DNA of 58,261 bases from Zelonia costaricensis (lineage: Eukaryota > Euglenozoa > Kinetoplastea > Trypanosomatida > Trypanosomatidae): contig JASAOO010003420.1 of the NCBI GenBank assembly GCA_030849075.1, positions 1 through 58,261 of the forward strand, read 5' to 3'. Shown in pieces: positions 37,713 through 47,010 of the stretch (position 1 is its first letter; the number at the start of each line of letters is the position of its first letter). Position numbers and translations under genes: made by a program. Under the pieces are notes generated by a model. That model searched no databases and was not told the DNA's origin. It saw only the letters and a list, made by a program, of their open reading frames with translations.

Positions 37713-40505
37713 TCAGTCGAGCGAGGGCGGTGGTGCCGGCGGTGCCCGCGACAGCAGCCGCACGTCCAGGCTGGCAACGCAGCCCACAAGCGCGTCCACC
37801 GCGGAGGCAGCCGCGCGCCGCGGCGCAGTCCCGTCGAAGGAAGACGCCGGAACACCGGCCGCGGCTGCGCCGCCGTCGCTGCCGGGCACGGCTCCACGCC
37901 GCACCGCGCGCCCCTCGAGCCAGTGGCAGAGCGCATGGGCGCAGACCTTCGCCACGTCCTGCAGCGCCGCCACGAGGCCGACGTACGCGCAGAGACACAC
38001 CAGGAGCAGCGGGCCGCACCTCAGCACCGCAAAGAGGCGGACGACGTGCCACACGCCAGCGACGAGGACAAACAGCCAACGACCGCGTCCGACGAACCGC
38101 CAGCCGGCCCGCGCCGGAGACGCGCAGGTGATGCTGAGGCACACGTTGAGCAGCAGCATGTAGCACGAGGCGATGTCGCCGAGACTGTCGACATCGCCTA
38201 GGCGGACATTCGAGGAGGGAAGGCGGTCCCGGCGGAACCGACTAGCGAGCACCCCAAGCACCACGCCGCCCGCAACGCCGACAAGCGCCATCGCGGCGGC
38301 CTGCAGCAGCGCAGCGGCATGGTGAGGCCGGCACGGGGCCCGCGTCCAGTGCGCCGCGTCCCCGGGCCGCGTCGCGACCCACACCAGCACTGCAGCCCCA
38401 AACAGCACCAGTGTAGGGACCTGCAGCGCGCTCGGAGGCACACCCACGGCCTCACTCAGCCAGCCCGGCTCGTCAGGGATGGGCGGCACCATCACCACCA
38501 ACGCAAGCGCGGCGATGAGCACGGCCGTCTGCAGGCAGGCCGTCGTGGCGCACAGGAAGACGGCGTGCACGCGGCCCCACAGCTCGCGGCTGACCACGAT
38601 GAGCTCCGTCAGGCCGGTGATTGCGTTGGAGGTGAGGGCCAAGTCAGCACCCCACAGCGCACCCCGCGAGGCGGTGCGCTGCTGCTCGGCGCCGACGAGG
38701 GCGACGCCGACGTCTGCCAGCTGCACCGCCGCCGCGTCGTTGACTCCGTCACCAACGAAGGCAACCGTGTGGCCGACCCCCTGCAGTACCCGCACCAGCG
38801 ACGCCTTGTGCTCCGGCTGCATCTCCGCGAAGGCGCCGCACTCTGCGTACTCGGCCGCAGACGCCGGCGCGACGGTGAGGTCGACCGTGACCTCCGCCTG
38901 TCCCCCCTCCGCGCTTCTCGAGAGGAGGACCGGCGGTGGCACCTGGCGTCCCGTCATGACGCTCGCCGTCGCCAGTCCCACCGCCTCCGCAGCGGCCGCC
39001 ACGGCGCGCGGGCCGTCGCCGGAGACGAGCGCCACGCGGAGCCCCAGCCGGTCGCAGTCGGCCACGACCGACGCCGCCTCCTCGCGCAGCGGGTCCGAGA
39101 GCGTCAGCAGCCCTGCCAGCCGCCACGGCCCGCCCGCGTCCGCGAGCGCCACGGCAACGCAGCGCAGCCCGCGCCGCGCCCAAGTCAACGCGAGCCGCTG
39201 CGCCTCTAAGCAGGCGGCGGCCGATTCAGCGTCCTCCTGGAGGAGCGCCAGCACCGACCGCACGCTGCCGAAGGTGATGCGGAGCAGGGCGCCGTCTGGG
39301 CCCCGCAGTAGCGCGGCGCTGCGGTGCTCGTGTGCGTGTTCGACCAGCTCGAGCTGCGTGAACTCGTCGCATGCGTCCAGGTCTGCACACCGCAGCACGG
39401 CGCGGCGTGTGGCGTGCAGGCTGGGCCGCCGCCACGGGCACGCGAGCGCCACGAGCTGCACGAGCGCCGCACGGGACGCGTGCTTGGCGTCGAAGCTGTG
39501 GTGCGGCTCGGCGAGGGCGCAGTGGCCAGAGGAGAGCGTACCTGTCTTGTCGAGCAGCAGCACATCCGCGGCGGCGAGACAGTGCAGGGCACCGAGCCGC
39601 AACACCACCGCCTGCGCCCGCGACATCGCCGCCGCCGCGCCCCTCGCCACGGCCAGGTACGTCGCGGCGTCCAGACCAAAGGGGGTGCAGAGCAGGACGA
39701 AGAGCGCCGCCTCGCAGGTCATGACTGAGCGTGGCACGGCGTTCCAGCCGCGGAGGGCCCCAACAAGCACCACCTCGGCCGTCACGGTGGCCACCGCCGC
39801 GACGAGGCATACGCTGGCGTAGGCGCGGCTCAGGTGCTGCCGCTGCACGTAACCGTGGGGGAGCCGCCCCAGCAGCCGAATCGTCTGCCCCACGAACGTC
39901 TCCGGCCCGGTGTAGCGCACCTGCGCGCCGGCGCTTCCGTTCACCACCGCCGTGCCAGCGAGGAGCAGCTGGCCGGGGTCCGCCACCGCCTCGGGGGAGG
40001 TGCTGCCCGTGAGGTCGGCATTGTCAGTCAGCAAAGCGCCGGTGCAGAGCGTGCAGTCCGCGAGAAGGACCGAGCCGGGCGCGAGGTGCACGTAGTCGCC
40101 GGGCACGAGCTGCGCCGCCCCCACCGCCACCCACCGCTCCTCTCGATACGCGACGGCGCCGTCAGCGACAAAGCAGTGCAGCAGCAGCCACACACGCCGC
40201 ATGGCGATCCACGTCACGACAAGCACGAGTGCCGTCCCTACTATGATGAGGCAACCCGCGACCACCCACATCGCGTGGCCACCGCCCGCCACGTCACAGA
40301 CGAGGGCCGCGATGAGTGCGACAGCGGTGCATGGGGACATGACGCACCGCGCAACGAAGCGGTGCAGCGGGGTGACGGTCAGCCGCAACTCGTTCATGCC
40401 GGTTCGCTGCCGGGCCGCCAGAACAGCCGCGGCGTCGAGGGGTGATGGAGGGGCGGCGGCGACGACACCGCTCGCCGCTGCCTCGAAGTGAGGCGCAGCG
40501 GCCAT
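37713..40505 (-). CDS. Divergent P-type ATPase (P3A-like), TGES glutamate replaced
   Basis: A 930-aa P-type ATPase most like the P3A proton pumps. The phosphorylation site is DKTGT with Asp319, preceded by the LHCLAAADVLLL segment. The hinge GDGVND is at 585-590, preceded by FAEMQPEHKASLVRVLQGVGH, a clear P3A signature. SDPLREEA corresponds to DPPRxD and VSGDG to TGD. Membrane helices lie at about 45-100, 228-300, and in a C-terminal bundle after 640. Two key features differ: the actuator motif TGES is TGST (166-169), removing the glutamate that drives dephosphorylation, and the nucleotide-domain KGAP is not present (TFGSV near 410). The helix-4 proline motif is LCTPFGLDAA. The trafficking location and the ion cannot be read from sequence. 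It may be a slow pump, a pseudo-pump or a regulatory paralog of the ordinary plasma-membrane proton ATPases. The last about 60 residues are a disordered tail. Confidence 0.88.
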   Translation of the reverse strand: MAAAPHFEAAASGVVAAAPPSPLDAAAVLAARQRTGMNELRLTVTPLHRFVARCVMSPCTAVALIAALVCDVAGGGHAMWVVAGCLIIVGTALVLVVTWIAMRRVWLLLHCFVADGAVAYREERWVAVGAAQLVPGDYVHLAPGSVLLADCTLCTGALLTDNADLTGSTSPEAVADPGQLLLAGTAVVNGSAGAQVRYTGPETFVGQTIRLLGRLPHGYVQRQHLSRAYASVCLVAAVATVTAEVVLVGALRGWNAVPRSVMTCEAALFVLLCTPFGLDAATYLAVARGAAAAMSRAQAVVLRLGALHCLAAADVLLLDKTGTLSSGHCALAEPHHSFDAKHASRAALVQLVALACPWRRPSLHATRRAVLRCADLDACDEFTQLELVEHAHEHRSAALLRGPDGALLRITFGSVRSVLALLQEDAESAAACLEAQRLALTWARRGLRCVAVALADAGGPWRLAGLLTLSDPLREEAASVVADCDRLGLRVALVSGDGPRAVAAAAEAVGLATASVMTGRQVPPPVLLSRSAEGGQAEVTVDLTVAPASAAEYAECGAFAEMQPEHKASLVRVLQGVGHTVAFVGDGVNDAAAVQLADVGVALVGAEQQRTASRGALWGADLALTSNAITGLTELIVVSRELWGRVHAVFLCATTACLQTAVLIAALALVVMVPPIPDEPGWLSEAVGVPPSALQVPTLVLFGAAVLVWVATRPGDAAHWTRAPCRPHHAAALLQAAAMALVGVAGGVVLGVLASRFRRDRLPSSNVRLGDVDSLGDIASCYMLLLNVCLSITCASPARAGWRFVGRGRWLFVLVAGVWHVVRLFAVLRCGPLLLVCLCAYVGLVAALQDVAKVCAHALCHWLEGRAVRRGAVPGSDGGAAAAGVPASSFDGTAPRRAAASAVDALVGCVASLDVRLLSRAPPAPPPSLD

Positions 40506-41327
40506 CTACGGGAGCGGAATAGGTTTGCCGTTGAAGAGTCGAAGGCGGCGTAGCGGGGAAAGGGGGAGGTGAAGTGCGCCGCTGTGGGGGGGAGGGGGGT
40601 CGCGGTGGCGGCGGAGATCATGCAGCAGCGAGGAGGTGGAGTGAGTCCACCGCGGCGAGCGCAGCGCGGGAAGCTGCGCCTGTCGGTGCGATGTTTAGCC
40701 CGAGTCCGTGTATGTTTGTGTGCGTGTGTGTGTGTGTTGGAGGGGGCGGTCTCGCTGAGGTGCCGCGCAATCGCCGTCCACGGGCTTCTGCACCCTTGAG
40801 GCACGCGGAATCCACATTTCACGCGTGCATTAGAAGGCGGCGGAACACGAGAAGAAGGGGAGAGAGAGGCGGGGTGGGTGTGCGCGTGTGGGTCGTCTGA
40901 CGCGTCCTCTCACCGCAGACAGGCGTCATCCCTGTGCCCCTCGAGCGCGAGTCCGGTCGCCGGCGATGACGCTCGGGGGAACTGCGTGAGGGTGCGACCG
41001 CAAAACGGTGGTGCGAGTAGGACACCGAGCTTGCACGGCTCAGTCGAGACCACTCGAGTCGCCACCGTGTAACGCAACGGGCTTCTTCGCGACTTCTCGG
41101 CAGCAGGATGGAGACGCACCTCGATGTGCGGCTGCTTCACGTCGCACAGGTGGCAACCCTATCTGCGTGCTTCTTTTACGGCACTGACGTCCGTGTCGAC
41201 GGCAATCGTTGGGGCAGGGGGAGCGGAGAAGTCGCGGCTCCCGTTTTTGTGCCTTCCGCGTCACCGTCGTTCTTTAATGCACACGCAGACCCAGCAAGAC
41301 AGGGACGTGCGACTCTCTGTGTGGGTG

Positions 41328-41330
<3 letters not shown>

Positions 41331-41358
<28 letters not shown>
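41331..41358. repeat. GT microsatellite, 14 units, left arm of inverted repeat
   Basis: A perfect GT run of 28 bases that can pair with the AC run at 41486-41510. Confidence 0.95.
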
Positions 41359-41485
41359 TGGCGAGCAGGTGTGCAACGTGGGGAAGCGCGGGTCTAGAAA
41401 GGAGGCCGCGTCTATGTTTGGGTGGCAGAATAAAAAAGAAAAGAAGCGCTGCCAACGTTGCACGCGCATACGCACCTCAACATCG

Positions 41486-41510
41486 ACACACACACACACA
41501 CACACACACA
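41486..41510. repeat. AC microsatellite, right arm of inverted repeat
   Basis: A perfect AC run of 25 bases, separated by 127 bases from the GT run at 41331-41358. Further interrupted AC sequence continues to about 41535. Confidence 0.95.
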
Positions 41511-41972
41511 TCAAGACACGCACACACACACACGCCGACAAAGAACAGGGGAACACGCGGAAAGGCAGATCTAGTGAAAATCGAAACGTTCGAGGACGAG
41601 AAAGGACGGAGGAGAAGTGGCATGGCGCTCCCACACGCGTGCACACCACAGCGCCCGGTCAAGTGCCAGACACCGCGAAAGGAGGTGGGGGGAGGGGAGG
41701 CGAGCACGCGGGTACGGCAACGCACCGCTGCGTACATCGCCACCCTCCCCTACCCCCTCCAACTCCACCTCCAACCTAAAGTCGAGCGCGCCGCACGACG
41801 GGGCGGCGCGAAACGGCGAAAGGACAACCACACACGTACACACGCCCGTGCAAGCCCACTCAGCTCACCCTACATCAACACTTCACGATGTCTGCGTACA
41901 CAGCAGGCACGGTGATAGAGACAAGCGCAGCCGCCGCAAGGCGAACACATCTGCGATGTCACGCGCAGGCCA

Positions 41973-44303
41973 TCACACCTCACGGGGCCGCAGCGCGTTG
42001 CGCGGAAAGAGGCGCGGTTCACCCTCCTCCTCCTCCTCACGGTCGGCCAGCGCGGTACGGCGCGCCGTCGGGATGCTGCCCACCGCGCCGGACCGGACAA
42101 TGGTGCGGTGCGGCTGCTGCACCGGCGGCCGGCTGTTCTCCTTCTCCGCACCCGCCCGCGCATCGCCACCGCCGCCGCCGCCGCCCTCCTCCCGCGCCGC
42201 CCGGTCACGCCGCCGCTTCTCTGTGACAGCGGCAAGAGCCGTGGAGAAGTCCAGGCGACGGCGCGACATCAATCCGGTGCCGTCGGACGGCGCCCCGCTG
42301 CTGGTGGCGCCCGACAACGCGTGGCTGGACGCCACCGCCCCAGCACCACCACTGCTGCCGCCGCTGCTCGACTCGAGGGCTTCGTGCGGCACAGGCGCCG
42401 GAGCCGGCCGCTGCCGCACTCGTCCCTCCCCACCCGCCGCCGCCAGCGAGTTCTCGTCCGCCCACTGCCTGCCGCCCACCTCGCCGCCGCGCTCCGCACG
42501 GGCGGGATCGCGGCGCGCCAGCACGCTGTCCACCTGCGTCAGCGGCAGCGGCGGCACCTCCGGCACCGCTGCTGACTTCGTCCTGCCCGTGGTGACCACG
42601 GCGCTGCTTGGCGCAGACGTGCGCCGTGGCGCAACAACGCTGTTGCTCGACAGCGCGCTGCCCGAGGCGGAGATGACGGGGCGCGTGGCGGTGACGACAG
42701 CACGCACCGGCGGCCGAGCCGCCCCGTCCGTAGGTGCAGCGGCGGGAGTCGACGGGGGCGGCGCCTCGGCGGACACCTCACGACGCGTGACTTCACCAGC
42801 GCTGATGTCGATATCCACCTCCGGCTCCTCCGGCTCCTCGGGCTCCTCCACCTCCTCCACGACGTCCTCCCGGCCGTCGCCGTCCCCGAAGGAGGAAGGC
42901 GGCGAGGACGACGAGGACGACGTGATGGAGGAGCACCTGCTGCCGCCGCTGCCCGCGCGCCTCGCGTGCGCGTCTTCGCCCTCCTCCTCGTCCTCCTCTT
43001 CCTGGAAGTGGCGGGTGCGGCGCGGGCCGCGGCTGTAGGCGAAGACGTTGTCGCGGTTGTCCATGGTGCGTATGAGCATCTGGCGCAGGTTCAGGATGGA
43101 CTGCTGCTGCTCCTCGATCTGCTCAATAAGGCGCTCGGTCTCGGCCGCCATGCGCCGCCGCTCCTCCCGCAGCGCCGCCTCGACGTCGCGCTTCTCGCGG
43201 CGCAGCTGGTCGACTTGCGCCTCGAGGGTGCCCTTGGCGTCGTACAGCAGGTCGAGCTGCTTGCCTTGCCGCAGCAGGTCGCTGAAGAGGGCGGTGCTCT
43301 TCGAGTACGCCGCCTTGAGCAGCGAGTCGAGCTGCGACACGTGGATGCGGTCCCGCTCGCCGCGCAGGCAGGTGAGGTCCTTGATGAGGCTCTCCATCCC
43401 CGCCAGCTTCGTCTCGTGCCGCTCGACGAGGCGCTCGTACTTGCGCTCGTGCTCCTGGATGAGGGCCTCGTAACGCACCTTCGTGCTGCGCTCCGACTTC
43501 GCCTCCTCCAGGGCTTTGTTCTGCATGTCCATCACCCGCGTGCGGCTCTCCGACATCTCGCGCTTGAGCTGCCGGATGAACCGCTTGCCCTCCTCATTGC
43601 GCGTGGACAGGGCGACAACTTCGATAATCTTGTCCTGCAGCGCCTGGTACGACTCGGCGTGCTTCTCGGCCATCTCCTCGTACAGGGCGCGCTGGTGCTC
43701 GTACATCTTCTCGTAGCGGTTGCGCTCGCGCTGCAGCGCCTCGAAGTCGGCCAGCGGCACCGTCGGCTCCGCCACTGAAGGGCTGCGGTCGAGGGTGCTG
43801 CGCCGCGGCGTCGTGCGGGACAGGGACGAGTTGTGGGACGTGCTGTGCGGGTGGCCGCCGTGGGAGGCGGCGCTGCCACGAGTCGCCTTTGGTGTCGGGG
43901 ACTTGCTGCCCGCCCCGGGGGTGAAGCTCAGCTTCGCCGCGGACGTGTTCGTGACGTCGTGCAGGGCGCGTGTCTGGTGGGGGTGGTGCTGCTGGCTGCT
44001 CAGTCGACCCTTGCTGCCGCTCTTGCGGCTCGAGCTGGACAGCGAGCCGAGGTGGCAGGCGTCGTACTCCGTCACGTCAACGTGCGCGGCGCTGCTGGAC
44101 GGGAGGTGCTGCGGCGACAGCAGCGCCAGCGCCGAGGGCGACGCGTCGAGGCACTGCGCCGTGACGCGGTCGACCGTGTCTTCGTAGAAGATGGCTGCGT
44201 CGTCGGTGGAGGCACCGAGCTGGCGGCGCGCGGGCGTGGACGGCAGCGACTCGTGCGCTGCCGCCGCGGTGGTGGCCCCCGTGCTGCAGACCACCGAGGT
44301 CAT
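41973..44303 (-). CDS. Coiled-coil protein, 776 aa
   Basis: An unrecognised 776-aa protein. Residues 1-185 are Ser/Thr/His-rich and disordered. About 186-425 is a nearly continuous coiled coil, starting FEALQRERNRYEKMYEHQR, through ALQDKIIEVVALSTRNEEGK and HERKYERLVERHETKLAGME, to IEEQQQSILNLRQMLIRTMD. A short basic-aromatic strip (FAYSRGPRRTRHF) closes it, followed by an acidic run (EEEDEEEGEDAH) and Glu-Glu-Pro repeats near 480. The last 280 residues are disordered, rich in Ser, Ala and Pro. The pattern suggests a cytoskeletal or flagellar structural protein, and the sequence gives no closer identity. The start is the first Met of the frame (MTSVVCSTGA). Confidence 0.82.
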   Translation of the reverse strand: MTSVVCSTGATTAAAAHESLPSTPARRQLGASTDDAAIFYEDTVDRVTAQCLDASPSALALLSPQHLPSSSAAHVDVTEYDACHLGSLSSSSRKSGSKGRLSSQQHHPHQTRALHDVTNTSAAKLSFTPGAGSKSPTPKATRGSAASHGGHPHSTSHNSSLSRTTPRRSTLDRSPSVAEPTVPLADFEALQRERNRYEKMYEHQRALYEEMAEKHAESYQALQDKIIEVVALSTRNEEGKRFIRQLKREMSESRTRVMDMQNKALEEAKSERSTKVRYEALIQEHERKYERLVERHETKLAGMESLIKDLTCLRGERDRIHVSQLDSLLKAAYSKSTALFSDLLRQGKQLDLLYDAKGTLEAQVDQLRREKRDVEAALREERRRMAAETERLIEQIEEQQQSILNLRQMLIRTMDNRDNVFAYSRGPRRTRHFQEEEDEEEGEDAHARRAGSGGSRCSSITSSSSSSPPSSFGDGDGREDVVEEVEEPEEPEEPEVDIDISAGEVTRREVSAEAPPPSTPAAAPTDGAARPPVRAVVTATRPVISASGSALSSNSVVAPRRTSAPSSAVVTTGRTKSAAVPEVPPLPLTQVDSVLARRDPARAERGGEVGGRQWADENSLAAAGGEGRVRQRPAPAPVPHEALESSSGGSSGGAGAVASSHALSGATSSGAPSDGTGLMSRRRLDFSTALAAVTEKRRRDRAAREEGGGGGGGDARAGAEKENSRPPVQQPHRTIVRSGAVGSIPTARRTALADREEEEEGEPRLFPRNALRPREV

Positions 44304-45059
44304 GGTGCCGCTCTGGGAACGGGCTGGGAGGGTTGGCCAGTAATGGGGTGCGCTTCAGCTCGAAGGAACACTCGTGGGCGGCGTGCAGTCGTGCCTGCGG
44401 CGGAATGAGCACGACGGTGGGCTGCACCTGGAAGTTATCCACGACCTGCTCTTGCGCTCGCCCTCTACGGTCGCGGCGGCCTGGGGAGCGGCAAGGGGCT
44501 TCTAACGGAGGTGGAGGTGACGGGGCGCACGTGGTGGTGGTCTCGGTAGGGGAGAGCGTGAGCGTGAGAGACGCGACAGGCGTCTGCAGCTGCAGAAGCG
44601 TGCGTCGGCGCATGCAACCACACAAAAGGGGGCGGATAGGGATTGGTGGAGGTATCGACGGAGAACATGGCGCATCGTGTCATCTTCACGGCCCGGGATA
44701 AGTACGGAGTTGTGAAGAGGCAGCGCTCCGGTCTTTGGCACGCACGCCGGCACGGACACTTCGTGCGAGTGCCGTGCACACCCGAGCGTCCACATGGGCT
44801 GCGGCGTGCGCAGAGGCCTGCAGCTGGCCCGTGTGTGCTATCGTGTGCATTGCAGAAGTGATGGGAAGCCGCTTGTGATGGGGGGGGGGAGGTGAAGAGG
44901 AAGGAGGGGGAAGGGGCAGGGTCTGCCGGCGCAGCTGCCCCCATCCCGGAAACGCGGTGAGCGCTGCAACAGCGCCACGCAGCACTGGGGACAAACAGCC
45001 AGACACGCACACACGCACCGACGCGCTGAGACCGCAGCTGCCCACGTGGGTGATGTGCC
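44304..45059. other. Intergenic between 776-aa and SCO1 genes
   Basis: A purine block at about 44879-44917 (including GGGGGGGGGA) is the main low-complexity element. No gene seen. Confidence 0.55.
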
Positions 45060-45959
45060 TCACCAGTTCGTCCACGTGGGGTCCTTGGCGTACTCTGCCA
45101 TGTAATGCAGCACCTTCTCCGTGATCTCACGCTCGTCGTAGCGGTTGCCGAAGAAGTCGACGAAGCGGCCCTGTGGGTCGAAGAGGAAAATGGCGATGCT
45201 GTGATCGATGAGGTAGTCCTCCTGCTGCGCGTCCTCCTCGGTGGGGACGGAATAGTAGATGCGGTAGGACCGGCACGCGTCGTTCACCTGCTTTGGCGTC
45301 CCGACAAGGCCGATGAAGTCGGGGTGGAACACCGACAGGTACTCCTCGATCGCCTCGAGCGAGTCGCGCCGCGGGTCGCACGAGACGAAGAGTGGGGCGA
45401 CGTGCTCCTGCGGCCGCGCGGCGTGCACCGCATCGACGACGTGCGACATCCGGTTGAGCTCGACCGGGCAGATCTCCGGGCAGTGCGTGAAGCCAAAGTA
45501 GAAGAAGGCCCAGGAGCCGAGGAAGTCAGCCTGCGAGACAGGCTCGCCCTTCGTGTTCACCAGCACGAACGGACCACCCAGCGCGGGCCGGCCGCGGGTC
45601 TCGACGCTGACCCGCGCGCTGCCCTCCGCCCCAAAGTAGCGCTGCTTCGCCTGCCGACTGCCGTACCAGAGAGTGGCGACGCACAGCAGCGCAAAGCCGC
45701 CAAGCAGGCCGTACCTGCGCAGCGCCTGGCGGTCCTTCTCTAGCTCCGCCGCCTCCGTGGCGTCGGGGTTGTTCGGGTTCGCCGCCCCCTGCTCGCGGAA
45801 CGTGCGGCGGCTGCACACCAGCGGGGCCACAGCCGCGCACCCGTGCAGGAGGGACGCCGGCCTGGCGGGGCAATCCTTCAACAAATGTGAGGGGCACGCG
45901 CGCAGCGCCGAGGCCGGTGCCGCCGCTCGCGCAGCACACCACAGAAGCGTCCGTCGCAT
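45060..45959 (-). CDS. SCO1: SCO1/SenC copper chaperone, mitochondrial
   Basis: A 299-aa SCO1/SenC-family protein, which delivers copper to the CuA site of cytochrome c oxidase in the mitochondrial intermembrane space. The N terminus (MRRTLLWCAARAAAPASALR) is an Arg/Ala-rich presequence. A single membrane helix lies at about 83-99 (YGLLGGFALLCVATLWY). The thioredoxin-like domain follows with the copper-binding CPEIC (Cys160 and Cys164) after FFYFGFTHC, the FVSCDPRRDS motif, and the copper-binding His253 in DHSIAIFLFDPQGRFVDFFG. All three copper ligands are present. The size matches other eukaryotic SCO proteins. The frame is open upstream into repeat-rich sequence; MRRTLLW is preferred because it begins a proper presequence. 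Confidence 0.96.
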   Translation of the reverse strand: MRRTLLWCAARAAAPASALRACPSHLLKDCPARPASLLHGCAAVAPLVCSRRTFREQGAANPNNPDATEAAELEKDRQALRRYGLLGGFALLCVATLWYGSRQAKQRYFGAEGSARVSVETRGRPALGGPFVLVNTKGEPVSQADFLGSWAFFYFGFTHCPEICPVELNRMSHVVDAVHAARPQEHVAPLFVSCDPRRDSLEAIEEYLSVFHPDFIGLVGTPKQVNDACRSYRIYYSVPTEEDAQQEDYLIDHSIAIFLFDPQGRFVDFFGNRYDEREITEKVLHYMAEYAKDPTWTNW

Positions 45960-47010
45960 GGTGAGAGGAAAACTAGCGCAGCTTGCGCGTGCGTGTCTGT
46001 GCGTGTGGTCACGTACGCTCGAACGAACTCGACGATGGTGAGACGAAGCAGGCAGACGTGCGCAGGAAGGCTCGTTGTGGTCAAGCGGACGTTCCGGGCT
46101 GTTGCAGCACACCGGGTGGGGGGGGAGTGATTGCAGAAGCAGCAGAGCCGCGACGTTGCGCACTTCGATTCTGAGTGGAGCTGATGCAGGCGCGGCGTGC
46201 ATGCCACGTTCGTGGTGCCACAGGAGTGAGGAGGTGAGGGTGAGGGCAGACATGTAGAGAGGGGAGAACAGGGAGCCTCAGCAGCCCCACCGGCAGTCGC
46301 ACAGGCGCTCGCATCGGGCCGTAGAGCGCCATAAAAGGGGTCGAGTAGGGCTGCTTGAGCGCTGCTGTGCCCCCCTCGCAACACACTCGCGGCACCCACC
46401 GCCCGTACAGAGGGCGCGTGCAATACGCACGTGCATCCTCATCGCACGTTGAAGGGGCAGAATACCAGCAGCATCTCTCGCTTCAATTTGGGTTGGGGAA
46501 GGCGGTGAGAGGGAGTCCTCGCTGCGGGTGGCGACACGGGAGACCACACGCACACACACACACACACACTGGACGACACACGCACACGCACACGCACACA
46601 CGGATGCAGGTACACTGAGGGAAGGCAGACGCCAAGGAACGCAAGAGGAAACAAAGCTGAGGAAAAGTGGAGATGGTGTGTGGGAGGTGTGTGGGGGGAG
46701 AAGGGGAGGGCAGCCGTACAGCCGCAAAGAATGGGCGAGCCGCAGCAACCCCGACCTCTGCGCAGTGAACTCCTCCGCCTCTTCTCTGCTCCGATCGACG
46801 AGCGCCCTCGCGCGCACGTGCGAATGGAGCGGTGAAGGGGCGGCGTCTTCAGAGGCTCAACGTCGGCGTCGACACCCATCACCATCGTGTGGGAGCGGGA
46901 TACGGAGCGGTAGGGGTGGGAGGCACAGCGCGAGGCACGCAAGGCACCACCGCACGGTCCACGCAACCGGGAAGGGCGCAAAGGAGACGCCGGGAGGGGC
47001 ACGCGGTGCA
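45960..47010. other. Intergenic between SCO1 and 273-aa genes
   Basis: Contains a G-rich block at 46115-46126, a CA microsatellite at 46551-46569 with related AC/CA sequence to about 46601, and a purine tract at about 46697-46711. Nothing coding recognised. Confidence 0.55.
46551..46569. repeat. CA dinucleotide microsatellite
   Basis: A perfect CA run of 19 bases with flanking interrupted copies. Confidence 0.9.

Larger units (their letters stand above)
40506..41972. other. Intergenic between P-type ATPase and 776-aa genes
   Basis: A 1.5-kb gap with a purine block near 40557-40570 next to the ATPase start, a short GT run near 40720-40738, and a GT run and AC run at 41331-41358 and 41486-41510 that are complementary to each other. 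Several small frames of about 70-76 codons exist around 40910-41264 but none is convincing. Confidence 0.5.

Noticed and set aside
40910..41140. A 76-codon minus-strand open frame without low complexity
   Set aside because: It is too short to judge, overlaps other equally long frames, and shows no motif or splice-site support that I can see. It could be revisited with expression data.
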